This document shows positions 47,329 to 56,328 of a DNA stretch of 64,000 nucleotides, piece after piece (position 1 is the first letter of the stretch; each line of letters starts with the position of its first letter). Origin of the DNA: Paracidovorax avenae (GTDB lineage: Bacteria > Pseudomonadota > Gammaproteobacteria > Burkholderiales > Burkholderiaceae_C); NCBI RefSeq assembly GCF_040892545.1, contig NZ_CP156079.1:2639501-2703500 (forward strand). The letters run 5' to 3'. Under the pieces are notes generated by a model. The model saw nothing but the letters and a program-made list of their open reading frames with translations. It did no database searches and was not told the origin of the DNA. The position numbers were made by a program, and so were the translations under genes.

Positions 47329-49148
47329 GCGGGCACCTCCTGCAGCATCCACCGCGCGGACCACGGGGCCCAGGCGCCACCGCCTTCCCAGCGGTGCTGG
47401 AAGACGGGCGTGCCGGACGCGCTGGTCCCCTGCCCGGGGTCCTCATCCACGGATTCCGTGCCCAGGTTCATCTGCATCACGAGGCGTGCTCCATCGTCGT
47501 AGTCCCATTCCACCTGCAGCCCGGCCGCTCCCACGCGGCGCGCCGTGTGCGTTCCGGAGCGCAGCCGGCACAGGCGCGGAGCAATCCACTGCCGGCGCGC
47601 GGACAGGGCCGCGCGGACCAGCGCGAGCCGCTCCTGTCCTGCGGGGCCTTCCGCCTGGCGCCAGTCGAGGCGGCTGCGTTCGAGGGTGGCGGCGTCGCAG
47701 GGGTCGGGCAGTTCCCTGCCGGAACCGGCTTCGAGCCGGAATTCGCGCTGGCGTCCCTGGCGCACCGCCTCGCGGAGCTCGCCTGTCCAGTCGGCGAAGT
47801 ACAGGAACGGTGTTTCCGCGCCGAATTCGTCGCCCATGAACACCAGCGGCGTGGCGGGCGTCAGCAGCGCGGACAGCAGCGCCAGTTCGGCGGCGGGCTG
47901 CGGCACCAGGTGCGAGAGGCGCTCGCCGAAGGCGCGGTTGCCGATCTGGTCGTGGTTGCCGCAGAAATTCACCATCGTGGCCAGTGGCTGGGGCGCGGCA
48001 GGTGTCCGCTCCAGGCGCCGGCCATCCCCATCACGGTGCGAGGGCGCGAAGACATAGCCGCCCGCGAAGCTGTGCGCGAGCCCGTCCAGCGGTGCATGGG
48101 CGTAGTCGGCGTAGTAGCCCTGGCGCTCGCCGGTGAGGGCGACGTGCAGGGCATGATGGAAGTCGTCGTTCCACTGCGCGTCGTAGCGCGTCGGCTCGGG
48201 GCGGGGGGCCAGGCGCTGGCTCTCGTTCTTCTCGTTCTCGAGGACGAGGTGGACGTGCCGGCCTGCGGTGGCCTGCCGCACGCGCTGCGCGAGGTCATCG
48301 AGCACGTGGGGAGAACCATCGTCCACGATGGCATGGACGGCATCCAGGCGCAGGCCGTCGATGCGGAATTCCCGGACCCAGTAGAGCGCATTCTGGATGA
48401 AGAACTCGCGCACCGGCCCGCTGTCCTCGCCGTCGAAATTGATGGCCGCGCCCCAGGGACTGTGGTGGGTTTCCGAGAAGAAGGCCGGGGCGTAGCTGCC
48501 CAGGTAATTGCCGTCCGGGCCGAAGTGGTTGTACACGACATCCAGGAACACCATCAGGCCGAGCGCATGGGCCCGGTCGATGAAGCGCTTCATGTCGTCC
48601 GGCGTGCCGTAGGCCGGGTGCGGCGCGAACGGCAGTACGCCGTCGTAGCCCCAGCCATGCCGCCCGCCGAACGTGGCCACGGGCATGAGCTCGATGGCGG
48701 TGAAGCCCTGCCCGGCCAGCCAGGGCAGCCGCTCCATGGCCGCGGCGAACGTGCCATCGGGCGTGAAGGTGCCCACGTGCAGTTCGTAGAGCACGGTTTC
48801 GTTCCACGGCCGGCCTGTCCAGCCCTCGGTCTTCCACTCGAAGGCAGCCGGGTCGGTGACGCGGCTCGGGCCGTGGGGACCGTCGGGATTGCTGCGTGAC
48901 GCGGGGTCGGGCACCAGCGGGCCGTCGTCCGCCTGCCATTGGTAGAGCGTGTCGGGGCCGGCTTCGGACACGGTGGCCTGCCAGAAGCCGTCCGCATCCT
49001 GGCGGGCCGGAGCCTGCATGGGCTGCGCGCCGGGTGCTCTGCGGTGGTGGAGGGTGAGCCGCGAAGCGGCGGGGGCCCAGAGGGTGAAGTGGACGCCGCC
49101 TTCAGGCAGGAGGCGGGCGCCGATCGGCATGTCGTGCTGGTGCTTCAT
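47325..49148 (-). CDS. treZ: Maltooligosyltrehalose trehalohydrolase
   Basis: TreZ (GH13) releases trehalose from the maltooligosyl-trehalose made by TreY. The 607 residues include an N-terminal beta domain with F-T-L-W-A-P, D-V-V-Y-N-H-F, the nucleophile in G-L-R-L-D-A-V-H-A-I, the acid in L-V-L-E-N-E-K-N and N-H-D-Q-I-G-N. The ATG at 49148 overlaps the glgX stop (ATGA) and its own stop overlaps the malQ-treY start (ATGA). This fixes the start against the longer open frame. Confidence 0.95.
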   Translation of the reverse strand: MKHQHDMPIGARLLPEGGVHFTLWAPAASRLTLHHRRAPGAQPMQAPARQDADGFWQATVSEAGPDTLYQWQADDGPLVPDPASRSNPDGPHGPSRVTDPAAFEWKTEGWTGRPWNETVLYELHVGTFTPDGTFAAAMERLPWLAGQGFTAIELMPVATFGGRHGWGYDGVLPFAPHPAYGTPDDMKRFIDRAHALGLMVFLDVVYNHFGPDGNYLGSYAPAFFSETHHSPWGAAINFDGEDSGPVREFFIQNALYWVREFRIDGLRLDAVHAIVDDGSPHVLDDLAQRVRQATAGRHVHLVLENEKNESQRLAPRPEPTRYDAQWNDDFHHALHVALTGERQGYYADYAHAPLDGLAHSFAGGYVFAPSHRDGDGRRLERTPAAPQPLATMVNFCGNHDQIGNRAFGERLSHLVPQPAAELALLSALLTPATPLVFMGDEFGAETPFLYFADWTGELREAVRQGRQREFRLEAGSGRELPDPCDAATLERSRLDWRQAEGPAGQERLALVRAALSARRQWIAPRLCRLRSGTHTARRVGAAGLQVEWDYDDGARLVMQMNLGTESVDEDPGQGTSASGTPVFQHRWEGGGAWAPWSARWMLQEVPA

Positions 49149-51301
49149 GGAGAGGGATCGCCGGAAGCGCCCAGTGCGGTGAGGATGGCCATGGCATGCC
49201 CCGGCAGCACGTACGGGTCTCCGGAAGGCACCGGCGCGGTATCGGCGGGCGGTACGTCGGCAGTGCGGGTGTCCACGCGCACGGTCCAGGAGCGGGCCTG
49301 CTCCTCCTGCGGGAGGGTGAAGGTCGCGTCTTCGCCGGTGGCGTTGAAGAGGACGAGGGCTGCGCAGCCGCCGGCGTCCGCCTCCATCAGGGCGGCGACA
49401 CAGCGCGATTGCGGGTCGTCCCATTCCTCTGCCGTCATGGGCAGGCCCCAGACGCTGTGCCAGTGCACGCCCACGCAATCGGCCCGGCCGCCGTAGGCGA
49501 CCGCGGTGCGCAGGGCCGGCAGCTCGGAGCGCAGGGCGATCAGGGCCGCGGTAAAGCGGCGCTGCGCATCGTTGCGGCCGGCATGCTCCCAGTCGTACCA
49601 CGACAGGGGGCTGTCCTGGCAGTAGCCGTTGTTGTTGCCCTGCTGGGTGCGGGCATGCTCGTCGCCGCCCAGCAGCAGCGGTGTGCCGTGCGATACGAAG
49701 AGCGTCGCGAGGAAATTGCGCATCTGGCGCTCGCGCAGGTCCAGGATGGCGGGGTCTTCGGTCGGGCCTTCGGCGCCGCAGTTCCAACTGCGGTTGTGGT
49801 TTTCGCCGTCGCGGCTGTCTTCCTGGTTGGCTTCGTTGTGCTTCTCGTTGTAGCTCACGAGGTCGGCCAGGGTGAAGCCGTCGTGCACGGTGACGATGTT
49901 GACGCTGTCCGTCGCCGGGCGGCGGCGGGCCTCCAGGATGTCGGCGCTGCCGCAGAGGCAGGCGGCGAACGCGGGCAGGCTGCCGTCGGTGCCGCGCCAG
50001 TAGTCGCGCACCACGTCGCGGTAGCGTCCGTTCCACTCCATCCAGCCGTCGGGAAAGCCGCCCACCTGGTAGCCATCGGGGCCCAGGTCCCAGGGCTCGG
50101 CGATGAGCTTGACGCGCGCGAGCACGGGATCCTGCGCCACCGCGGCGAAGAAGGCCGCGCGGTGGGTGAAGGCGCCCGAAACGTCGCGCCCCAGCGAGCA
50201 CGCCAGGTCGAAGCGGAAGCCGTCCACGTGCATCTCCGTGACCCAGTAGCGCAGGCTGTCCATGACCAGTCGCAGGGCGGCGGGGCTGCTCGTGTCCACG
50301 GTGTTGCCGGTGCCGGTGTAGTCCACGTAGAAGCGCGGATCTTCCGGGGAGAGGCGGTAGTAGGCGGCGTTGTCGATGCCCTTGAGGCTGAGCGTGGGGC
50401 CCAGGTGGTTGCCCTCGGCCGTGTGGTTGTAGACCACGTCCAGGATCACCTCGATGCCGGCGGCGTGCAGGGCCTTGACCATGGCCTTGAACTCGTCCGT
50501 GCCGCCGTCGCCGCGGCTGGCGGCATAGCGGGGTTCGGGCGCGAAGAAGGCGATGGTGTTGTAGCCCCAGTAATTGGCCAGGCCCGCATCCACGAGGCGC
50601 TTGTCGTCCACGAAGGCTTGCACGGGCAGCAGTTCCACGCTGGTCACGCCCAGGTCCTTCAGGTAGGCGACGGCAGCTTCCGATCCCAGCCCCGCATAGG
50701 TGCCGCGCTGGCCTTCCGGAACGCCGGACAGCGTCTGCGTGAAGCCCTTGACGTGCATTTCGTAGAAGACGGTCTTGGAGGGCGGGACGCGGGGCGGGGC
50801 GTCGTCGTCCCAGTCGAAGCGCGAGCGCACCACGATGGACTTGGGCGCGGTGGCGCCGTTGTCCACCTCGCTGACGGCATGGTCCTCGTCCTCGTGGCCG
50901 AGTTCGTAGCCGAACTGGTCGTCGGCACCGAGCACGGGCCGGTCGAGCGCGCGGGCGTACGGATCGATGAGCAGCTTGGCGGGATTGAAGCGCTGCCCCT
51001 GCCCGGGAGCGTAGGGCCCGTGGACGCGCAGGCCATAGCGCTGGCCCGGCTTGAGTCCCTTGACATGCCCATGCCACGTGCCGGCGGTGAAGGCCGGCAG
51101 GGCGATGCGCTGCGTCTCGTTCTCGCCATCCGCGAAGAGGCAGACCTCCACGCGTTCCGCGCCCGGCGCGTGCACGGCAAAGTTCACGCCGTTGCGGTCG
51201 GCCGTGGCGCCGAGCGGCAACGGCCGGCCCGCCTCGGCGACATGCCGGGTGGCGCGTGGGCGGCGGGAGGTCATGTGTGGAGCAGCGTCGCCTGCCTTCA
51301 T
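49145..51301 (-). CDS. glgX: Glycogen debranching enzyme
   Basis: GlgX (GH13) hydrolyses alpha-1,6 branches of limit dextrin, giving linear maltooligosaccharides for TreY and MalQ. The 718 residues have a CBM48-like N-terminal domain, [10 protein letters not shown], the nucleophile in D-G-F-R-F-D-L-A, the acid in L-I-A-E-P-W-D and V-T-V-H-D-G-F-T-L. The start at 51301 overlaps the glgC stop as ATGA; the ATG at 51274 is possible but loses the coupling. It is second in the operon. Confidence 0.95.
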   Translation of the reverse strand: MKAGDAAPHMTSRRPRATRHVAEAGRPLPLGATADRNGVNFAVHAPGAERVEVCLFADGENETQRIALPAFTAGTWHGHVKGLKPGQRYGLRVHGPYAPGQGQRFNPAKLLIDPYARALDRPVLGADDQFGYELGHEDEDHAVSEVDNGATAPKSIVVRSRFDWDDDAPPRVPPSKTVFYEMHVKGFTQTLSGVPEGQRGTYAGLGSEAAVAYLKDLGVTSVELLPVQAFVDDKRLVDAGLANYWGYNTIAFFAPEPRYAASRGDGGTDEFKAMVKALHAAGIEVILDVVYNHTAEGNHLGPTLSLKGIDNAAYYRLSPEDPRFYVDYTGTGNTVDTSSPAALRLVMDSLRYWVTEMHVDGFRFDLACSLGRDVSGAFTHRAAFFAAVAQDPVLARVKLIAEPWDLGPDGYQVGGFPDGWMEWNGRYRDVVRDYWRGTDGSLPAFAACLCGSADILEARRRPATDSVNIVTVHDGFTLADLVSYNEKHNEANQEDSRDGENHNRSWNCGAEGPTEDPAILDLRERQMRNFLATLFVSHGTPLLLGGDEHARTQQGNNNGYCQDSPLSWYDWEHAGRNDAQRRFTAALIALRSELPALRTAVAYGGRADCVGVHWHSVWGLPMTAEEWDDPQSRCVAALMEADAGGCAALVLFNATGEDATFTLPQEEQARSWTVRVDTRTADVPPADTAPVPSGDPYVLPGHAMAILTALGASGDPSP

Positions 51302-52605
51302 GCGGCCACCTTCAGGCCGGATCCCTCGGATGCCGACGCCACGGAGGGACGCGCCCGCCCGATGCTGGGGGTGGTGGATTGCAGGCCCTGCGGCTTGAAG
51401 AACTGGCGGGGCACGACGACGATGCCGCTCTCGGTCACGTGGAAGCGCTTGCGGTCCGCTTCCAGGTCGAAGCCGATGCGTTCGTGCGCAGGGATGTCGT
51501 TGTCCTGGTCGATGATGGCACGGCGCACCTGGGCGCCGCGGCCGATGCGCGAGCGCTCCATGACGATGCAGTGTTCCAGGCGGGCATCGCGCTCGACGAC
51601 GACGGAGCGGCGCAGCATGGCGTTGTCCAGGGAGGCGCCGTCCACGATGCTGCCCGAGCCCACCACGGAGCGGTGGATGACGCCATTCTCGATCTGGGCC
51701 GACTCGGCCTGGTCCGGGCTGGCGTAGATGGGCCAGTGGCGGTTGGTCATGCGAAAGCGGGGCGTTGCGCCCAGCGTGTCGAAATGCGCCTGGTAGTAGG
51801 CATCGATGGTGCCCACGTCGCGCCAGTAGCCGTGCTCTTCATAGGGCTCGGTGCCGGGAATGGTGTTGGTGTCGAAGTCGTAGGCCATGAGGCGGTGGGA
51901 CTTGAGCATGGCCGGCAGGATGTGCTTGCCGAAATCGCTGTGGCCGGTTTCGTGTGCTTCGCGCAGGGCATCCAGCAGGATGTCGGCATTGAAGAGGTAG
52001 TTGCCCATGGAGGCGAGGGCGTGCGTCGAGCTGCCCGGCATCGGGCGCGGCGGCGTCTGCGGCTTTTCGACGAAATCGACGATGCGGTGGCTGTCGTCCG
52101 TCTCGACGATGCCGAACTGGTTGCAGTCGGCCAGTTTCACCGGCAGCGTGGCCACGCTGACGTGGGCGTCGTTCTTCACGTGGAAGTCGATCATCTGGCG
52201 CACATCCATGCGGTAGATATGGTCCGCGCCGAAGACGGCGACGATGTCCGGCTTGAACGACTCGATCAGGTGGATGTTCTGGTAGACCGAATCCGCGGTG
52301 CCCTGGAACCACTCCGGGCCGTTGCGCATCTGCGGCGGCACCACCGTCACGAAGTGCTGGGGAATGAAGCGCGTCATCGTCCAGGACTGGCGGATGTGCT
52401 CGATCAGTGACTGCGACTTGTACTGCACCAGCAGGTAGATCGAGTAGATCTCGGAGTTGACGAGGTTCGAGAGCACGAAATCGACGATGCGGTGCTTGCC
52501 GTTGAAGGGCACGGCCGGCTTGCAGCGCTCGGCGGTGAGCGGGTGCAGGCGAGAGCCTTCGCCGCCGGCCATGACGATGGCGAGAACGTTCTTGGTGCTG
52601 GACAT
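51298..52605 (-). CDS. glgC: Glucose-1-phosphate adenylyltransferase
   Basis: GlgC makes ADP-glucose from glucose-1-phosphate and ATP, the committed step of glycogen synthesis. The 435 residues contain the nucleotide-binding [17 protein letters not shown], and the C-terminal left-handed helix repeats that place allosteric sites. It is the first gene of glgC-glgX-treZ-malQ/treY-glgA. GGGAG lies about 8 bases before the ATG at 52605. No glgB (branching enzyme) or glgP is in the window. Confidence 0.96.
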   Translation of the reverse strand: MSSTKNVLAIVMAGGEGSRLHPLTAERCKPAVPFNGKHRIVDFVLSNLVNSEIYSIYLLVQYKSQSLIEHIRQSWTMTRFIPQHFVTVVPPQMRNGPEWFQGTADSVYQNIHLIESFKPDIVAVFGADHIYRMDVRQMIDFHVKNDAHVSVATLPVKLADCNQFGIVETDDSHRIVDFVEKPQTPPRPMPGSSTHALASMGNYLFNADILLDALREAHETGHSDFGKHILPAMLKSHRLMAYDFDTNTIPGTEPYEEHGYWRDVGTIDAYYQAHFDTLGATPRFRMTNRHWPIYASPDQAESAQIENGVIHRSVVGSGSIVDGASLDNAMLRRSVVVERDARLEHCIVMERSRIGRGAQVRRAIIDQDNDIPAHERIGFDLEADRKRFHVTESGIVVVPRQFFKPQGLQSTTPSIGRARPSVASASEGSGLKVAA

Positions 52606-52926
52606 GGTGGGACTCCCGAAGGATCAAACGTGGAAGGGCGCGGAAACGGGGGATGCTGCTGCCGGACCGCTGCCGTCCACGCACGGCCGCGCGCGCCGGT
52701 CGGGGCGTCGCGCAGGCAGGGCTGGGAGGATGGATTGCGTCATGGCAGGAGGGCTCCCCGCCATGTTCTGTTGCGCCGCAACAAAAGGTTGCAGGAAGTT
52801 CCTACGACGCGCTGTCAGTGGCCACCTACGTGCAGATGGGCGGGCACGGGCGTGGCATGCCGGCGTGGGTGCGGACGGACGCCGGCGGCCGGAGCGGTGG
52901 GCCGGAAAAGCCTGCGGGAAGCGGCG
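52606..52926 (-). promoter_or_regulatory. Intergenic region upstream of glgC with a perfect dyad
   Basis: This 321-base gap separates the signalling operon from the glg/tre operon and contains no believable gene. TGTTGC-GCC-GCAACA (52769-52783) is a perfect dyad with 6-base arms, a candidate operator. GGAACTTCC and CAACCTTTTG lie beside it. No clear terminator for the upstream receiver gene and no clear sigma-70 promoter for glgC were found, so readthrough from the signalling operon is possible. Confidence 0.4.
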
Positions 52927-53316
52927 TCAGGTGCCGCCGGGCTGGCGCAGGCTGGCGAGCGAGCGCTCGATGAGCGCGTCGAAGGTGTCGAAATCCAGCG
53001 GCTTGCCGAGCACGTGGTCGAAACCGCCCAGGGCTGCGCGCTCGGCTGCGCTCAGGCCGGTGATCCCGATGGCGATGCACGCGGGAAGCCCGGCGGCGGC
53101 GGCAATGTCCTTCAGCCTTGGCACCAGTTCCGCACCGAGCATGTCCGGCAGGTGCTGGTCCACCAGCAGCAGGGACGCGGGCTGCGCCTGCATCAGCGCG
53201 ATCGCCTGCGCACCGTTGAGCGCCACCCGCACGCGGTGGCCGTTGAGTTCCAGCAGGTCACTCAGCAGCTCGGCCGCTTCGTGGTTGTCGTCAACGATGA
53301 GAATGTCTGCGTGCAT
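52927..53316 (-). CDS. Stand-alone receiver (response regulator without output domain)
   Basis: The 129 residues are a CheY-like receiver only, with D9-D10, phospho-acceptor D53 in L-L-V-D-Q-H-L-P and K105 in L-G-K-P-L-D. It starts 35 bases after the phytochrome stop, so it is the natural phosphate acceptor for BphP, or a shuttle or sink for the three kinases upstream. There is no DNA-binding domain. It is the last gene of the signalling operon. Confidence 0.9.
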   Translation of the reverse strand: MHADILIVDDNHEAAELLSDLLELNGHRVRVALNGAQAIALMQAQPASLLLVDQHLPDMLGAELVPRLKDIAAAAGLPACIAIGITGLSAAERAALGGFDHVLGKPLDFDTFDALIERSLASLRQPGGT

Positions 53317-53351
53317 GAAGTGGCGCGGTTCCTCAGCCGGAACGGCCGTTT

Positions 53352-55589
53352 TCAGGAACCGGCGATTGTGCCCGAGCCCGCCGGGGGAATCCGTACCGAG
53401 AAAACCACATGGCCGTCATCGTAGGTATAGGCGATGGTACCGCCATGGCCCCTGACGATCTCATAGGCAATGTAGAGCCCCAGGCCCATGCCGGAGCGGT
53501 TGCGGGCGTTGCCGGCCGAGGAGGCCTTGAACGGGCTGAACAGGTTGCCCGCGATCGCGTCGGCGATGGGCGCGGCCACGTTCCGGACGGCGATGGCGGC
53601 GCTCCCGTCCGGCAGCGGATGGGCGGCGACATGGATCGGATGCCCTGGCCGGCCATGGTGGCGCGCGTTGCTCATGAGGTTCACGAACACCTGGGCGATC
53701 CGGTCGGCGTCCACGCCGGCTTCCAGCAGGGGCGGCAGCTGGGTGCGCAGTTCGATGTCGGGGTGGGCCGTGCGGGCTTCGTCGACGAGGTCGGCGAGCA
53801 GGGCGGAGAGGTCGGCGCGGGCGATCTGCAGGTCCAGGCCGAGCCCGCTCTGCAGCCGCGACATGTCCATGACCTGGCTCACGAGGCGCTGCATGCGGCT
53901 GCTGGACGACTGGATGCGCTGGCCCAGCCGGCCGGCCCGCCCGCTGGCGTCGCCGTCCTTTTCCAGCACGCGCGCGGCCATGCTGATGGAGTGCAGGGGG
54001 TCGCGCAGGTCATGGCCGAGCACCGCCATGAGCTGGGTGCGGGCCCGGTTGAGTTCGGCATGCCGGGCATGCTGGGCGCGCTGCAGTTCGTCCAGCACCT
54101 GGCCTGCGATGTCGAGTTCCACGCCTTCCCACGGCTCGGCCGTGGCGCGGACGGTTTCCTTCCACAGGTCGAAGGAACCGCGGGGCGTGAGCCGCGGGCC
54201 CAGCGGGCCGGGGCGGACTTCCTTCTCGGGCCGGCCGCCCCAGTGGATGGTTTCGATCTGCTCGCGGCGCAGGAAGAGCGCCCAGCCGCCTCGTTCGCGG
54301 TCGAAGGGCAGGGCCAGCAGGCCGCACCACGGCGCCGCCCGCCCGGCCAGCGCCGCCATGCGCAGGGGCAGGGAATGGGTATGGAACAAGCGGTCCGGGG
54401 CGACGTCGTCCGGGCCGGAGTTGAGCCATTCCAGGATGGCCTGCGCGGCCTCTTCCTGGATGCCGCCGAAAAGCTGCAGCTTGGCGCCCGTGGCCACCAC
54501 GGCCGCTTCGGCGTGCAGGGTGATGCAGAGCTCGGGTGCGTGGCGCGCCAGCGCAGCGTACTCGTCGTCGGAATGCAGGATGTCCGCGATGAGGCGCGAG
54601 CGCACGGCGGAGGCGGCCTCCGTGCGTTCCGTCTGGGCGCGCAGCAGGGAGTTCTGGATATTGGACGACAGCACCTGCGCGATGACGTCGCAGGCCATGC
54701 GCACGCTGTAGGGCACCTGGCGCGGCTGCATGTGGTGGCAGGCCAGCAGGCCCCAGAGCTGGCCGTTGATGACGATGGACACGCTCATCGAGGCGGCCAC
54801 GCCCATGTTGGCGAGGTACTCGATGTGGATGGGCGAGACGCTGCGCAGGATGCTGGCGCTCAGGTCGAGCGGCGCCACTTCCCGCTGCAGCAGGGGCACC
54901 ACGGGCGCGCCCACGTCGGCGATGAGGCGCAGGGTGTTGACGACGTACAGGCGCCGGGCCTGGGCGGGGATATCGCTGGCCGGATAGCGCCGTCCCAGGT
55001 AGGGGTCCAGCGTGGAAATGCAGGACTCTGCAGCCACCTCGCCGCTACCGTCGGGCCGGAAGCGGTAGGCCATCACGCGGTCGAAGCCGGTCAAAGCGCG
55101 CAGCTCTTGCGTGGCGAGCTGCAGGAGATCGTCGATGGCGCGGGGCCTGCGCAGCTTTTCCATGGCACGGTGCGCCTGCACGGCGAACACGGCCAGTTCG
55201 GCGCTGCTGTGCCGGCGTGACTCGAATTCGGCCACGAGCAGCTTGTCGCTGATATGGAGCACCACGTCGAATTGCCGGCTGCCCACCTGCAGTTCCGCGG
55301 GCATGGGGACTTCGGCTTCGCCATGCAGTGCCAGCAGGCCTTCGCGCACCTTGCCGGCGACGGCCGAGCACGGCGCCTGGGGCAGCAGCCCTTCGAGCAC
55401 GCTGCCCGGCGTCAGGGGGCAACCCAGGAAGTCCTCCGCGTTGGCGCTTGCATAGCGGACGACGCCGTCGCCATCGAACGCGACGAGCGCACCGTGGTCC
55501 TGGATGCTGCCGGGAATGTGGATCGGCTCGCGGTCGCAGTTGTCGAGGGTCGCTGCCGCGGGGGCCGCGGTGTGGAGCGGGAGGTTCAT
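53352..55589 (-). CDS. bphP: Bacteriophytochrome histidine kinase
   Basis: The start at 55589 gives a 745-residue red/far-red photoreceptor. The PAS domain carries the biliverdin-attachment C18 in L-D-N-C-D-R-E-P-I-H-I-P-G. The GAF domain has the chromophore-pocket motif P-A-S-D-I-P-A-Q-A-R-R-L-Y. The PHY domain has a tongue P-R-L-T-P-R-G-S-F-D-L-W-K. HisKA has H in G-H-D-L-R-D-P-L, and the ATPase has N-L-M-S-N-A and G-M-G-L-G-L-Y-I. The D-x-G-x-G box is replaced by N-V-A-A-P-I, a divergence also common in phytochrome kinases. bphO precedes it by 76 bases and a receiver follows by 35. Confidence 0.95.
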   Translation of the reverse strand: MNLPLHTAAPAAATLDNCDREPIHIPGSIQDHGALVAFDGDGVVRYASANAEDFLGCPLTPGSVLEGLLPQAPCSAVAGKVREGLLALHGEAEVPMPAELQVGSRQFDVVLHISDKLLVAEFESRRHSSAELAVFAVQAHRAMEKLRRPRAIDDLLQLATQELRALTGFDRVMAYRFRPDGSGEVAAESCISTLDPYLGRRYPASDIPAQARRLYVVNTLRLIADVGAPVVPLLQREVAPLDLSASILRSVSPIHIEYLANMGVAASMSVSIVINGQLWGLLACHHMQPRQVPYSVRMACDVIAQVLSSNIQNSLLRAQTERTEAASAVRSRLIADILHSDDEYAALARHAPELCITLHAEAAVVATGAKLQLFGGIQEEAAQAILEWLNSGPDDVAPDRLFHTHSLPLRMAALAGRAAPWCGLLALPFDRERGGWALFLRREQIETIHWGGRPEKEVRPGPLGPRLTPRGSFDLWKETVRATAEPWEGVELDIAGQVLDELQRAQHARHAELNRARTQLMAVLGHDLRDPLHSISMAARVLEKDGDASGRAGRLGQRIQSSSSRMQRLVSQVMDMSRLQSGLGLDLQIARADLSALLADLVDEARTAHPDIELRTQLPPLLEAGVDADRIAQVFVNLMSNARHHGRPGHPIHVAAHPLPDGSAAIAVRNVAAPIADAIAGNLFSPFKASSAGNARNRSGMGLGLYIAYEIVRGHGGTIAYTYDDGHVVFSVRIPPAGSGTIAGS

Positions 55590-55665
55590 GGGAGGGGCTC
55601 CGTCGAGCCGCATCGCGCCGGGGCGGCCACCGATCGGCCGGCGCGGAGGGGAGGGCGGGGAGCGG

Positions 55666-56328
55666 TCATGCGGGTGTTTCCTGACGATCGTACAGCCGTT
55701 GCAAGGCATCGAAGGCCGCGCGCGCTCCGGCGCAGGCCGCTTCGATGTCGGCCGGCGTCCGCACGTTGCTGGCCAGGCGGGCCGTGAAATCCTTCCAGCG
55801 CTCCGCCGTGCGGGTGCCGCTGCCCTGCAGATACCTCAAGGGATGGGGTGCCAGGGGCTGGGCCAGTCGCCGGTAGAGCCATTGTCCTCCGAGCTGAGAC
55901 CCTTCCACCACGTAGGCCATTCCCCAGGCCACGGCGGCGTGCTGCCCGGGACATGCCGCGAGCGCCGCGTCGATGGGCGAGCGTGAGTCCGGGGCTCCAC
56001 AGGGCGGCAGGGCGGCCCCGGCATCCGCCAGATCGTCTTGCAGGGCGTCCCGCCGCGCCGGATCGTCGAGCGGCCAGGCAGGCGCTCCGCCGTCGAGTAT
56101 GCGGAGCAGCGGAGACAGCGCCTGGAGCCAGGCCGCCAGGGCACATGCATGCCGGATGTAGTCGTCCAGCGTCGCCCCCGGACGGGCGATGGGCAGCGCC
56201 GCGTCGAGGCGCTCGTGCCGCGTGCGCGTGGCCTCCCGCAGTGCGCCCAGGCAGCCGGCCTCGGGCCCGCCCTGCGCGTGGATGGCGTCGCCGGGCGGGG
56301 CCGGGGCTTGGAGCGCGGCAGGCCTCAT
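55666..56328 (-). CDS. bphO: Heme oxygenase, biliverdin-forming
   Basis: BphO opens heme to biliverdin IX, the chromophore of the adjacent phytochrome. The 220 residues contain the proximal-histidine segment T-R-H-E-R-L-D (H38) and the distal helix Y-V-V-E-G-S-Q-L-G-G-Q-W-L, in line with the short bacterial heme oxygenases. Its ATG overlaps the stop of the upstream hybrid kinase (ATGA), so photoreceptor supply is translated as part of the signalling operon. Confidence 0.92.
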   Translation of the reverse strand: MRPAALQAPAPPGDAIHAQGGPEAGCLGALREATRTRHERLDAALPIARPGATLDDYIRHACALAAWLQALSPLLRILDGGAPAWPLDDPARRDALQDDLADAGAALPPCGAPDSRSPIDAALAACPGQHAAVAWGMAYVVEGSQLGGQWLYRRLAQPLAPHPLRYLQGSGTRTAERWKDFTARLASNVRTPADIEAACAGARAAFDALQRLYDRQETPA

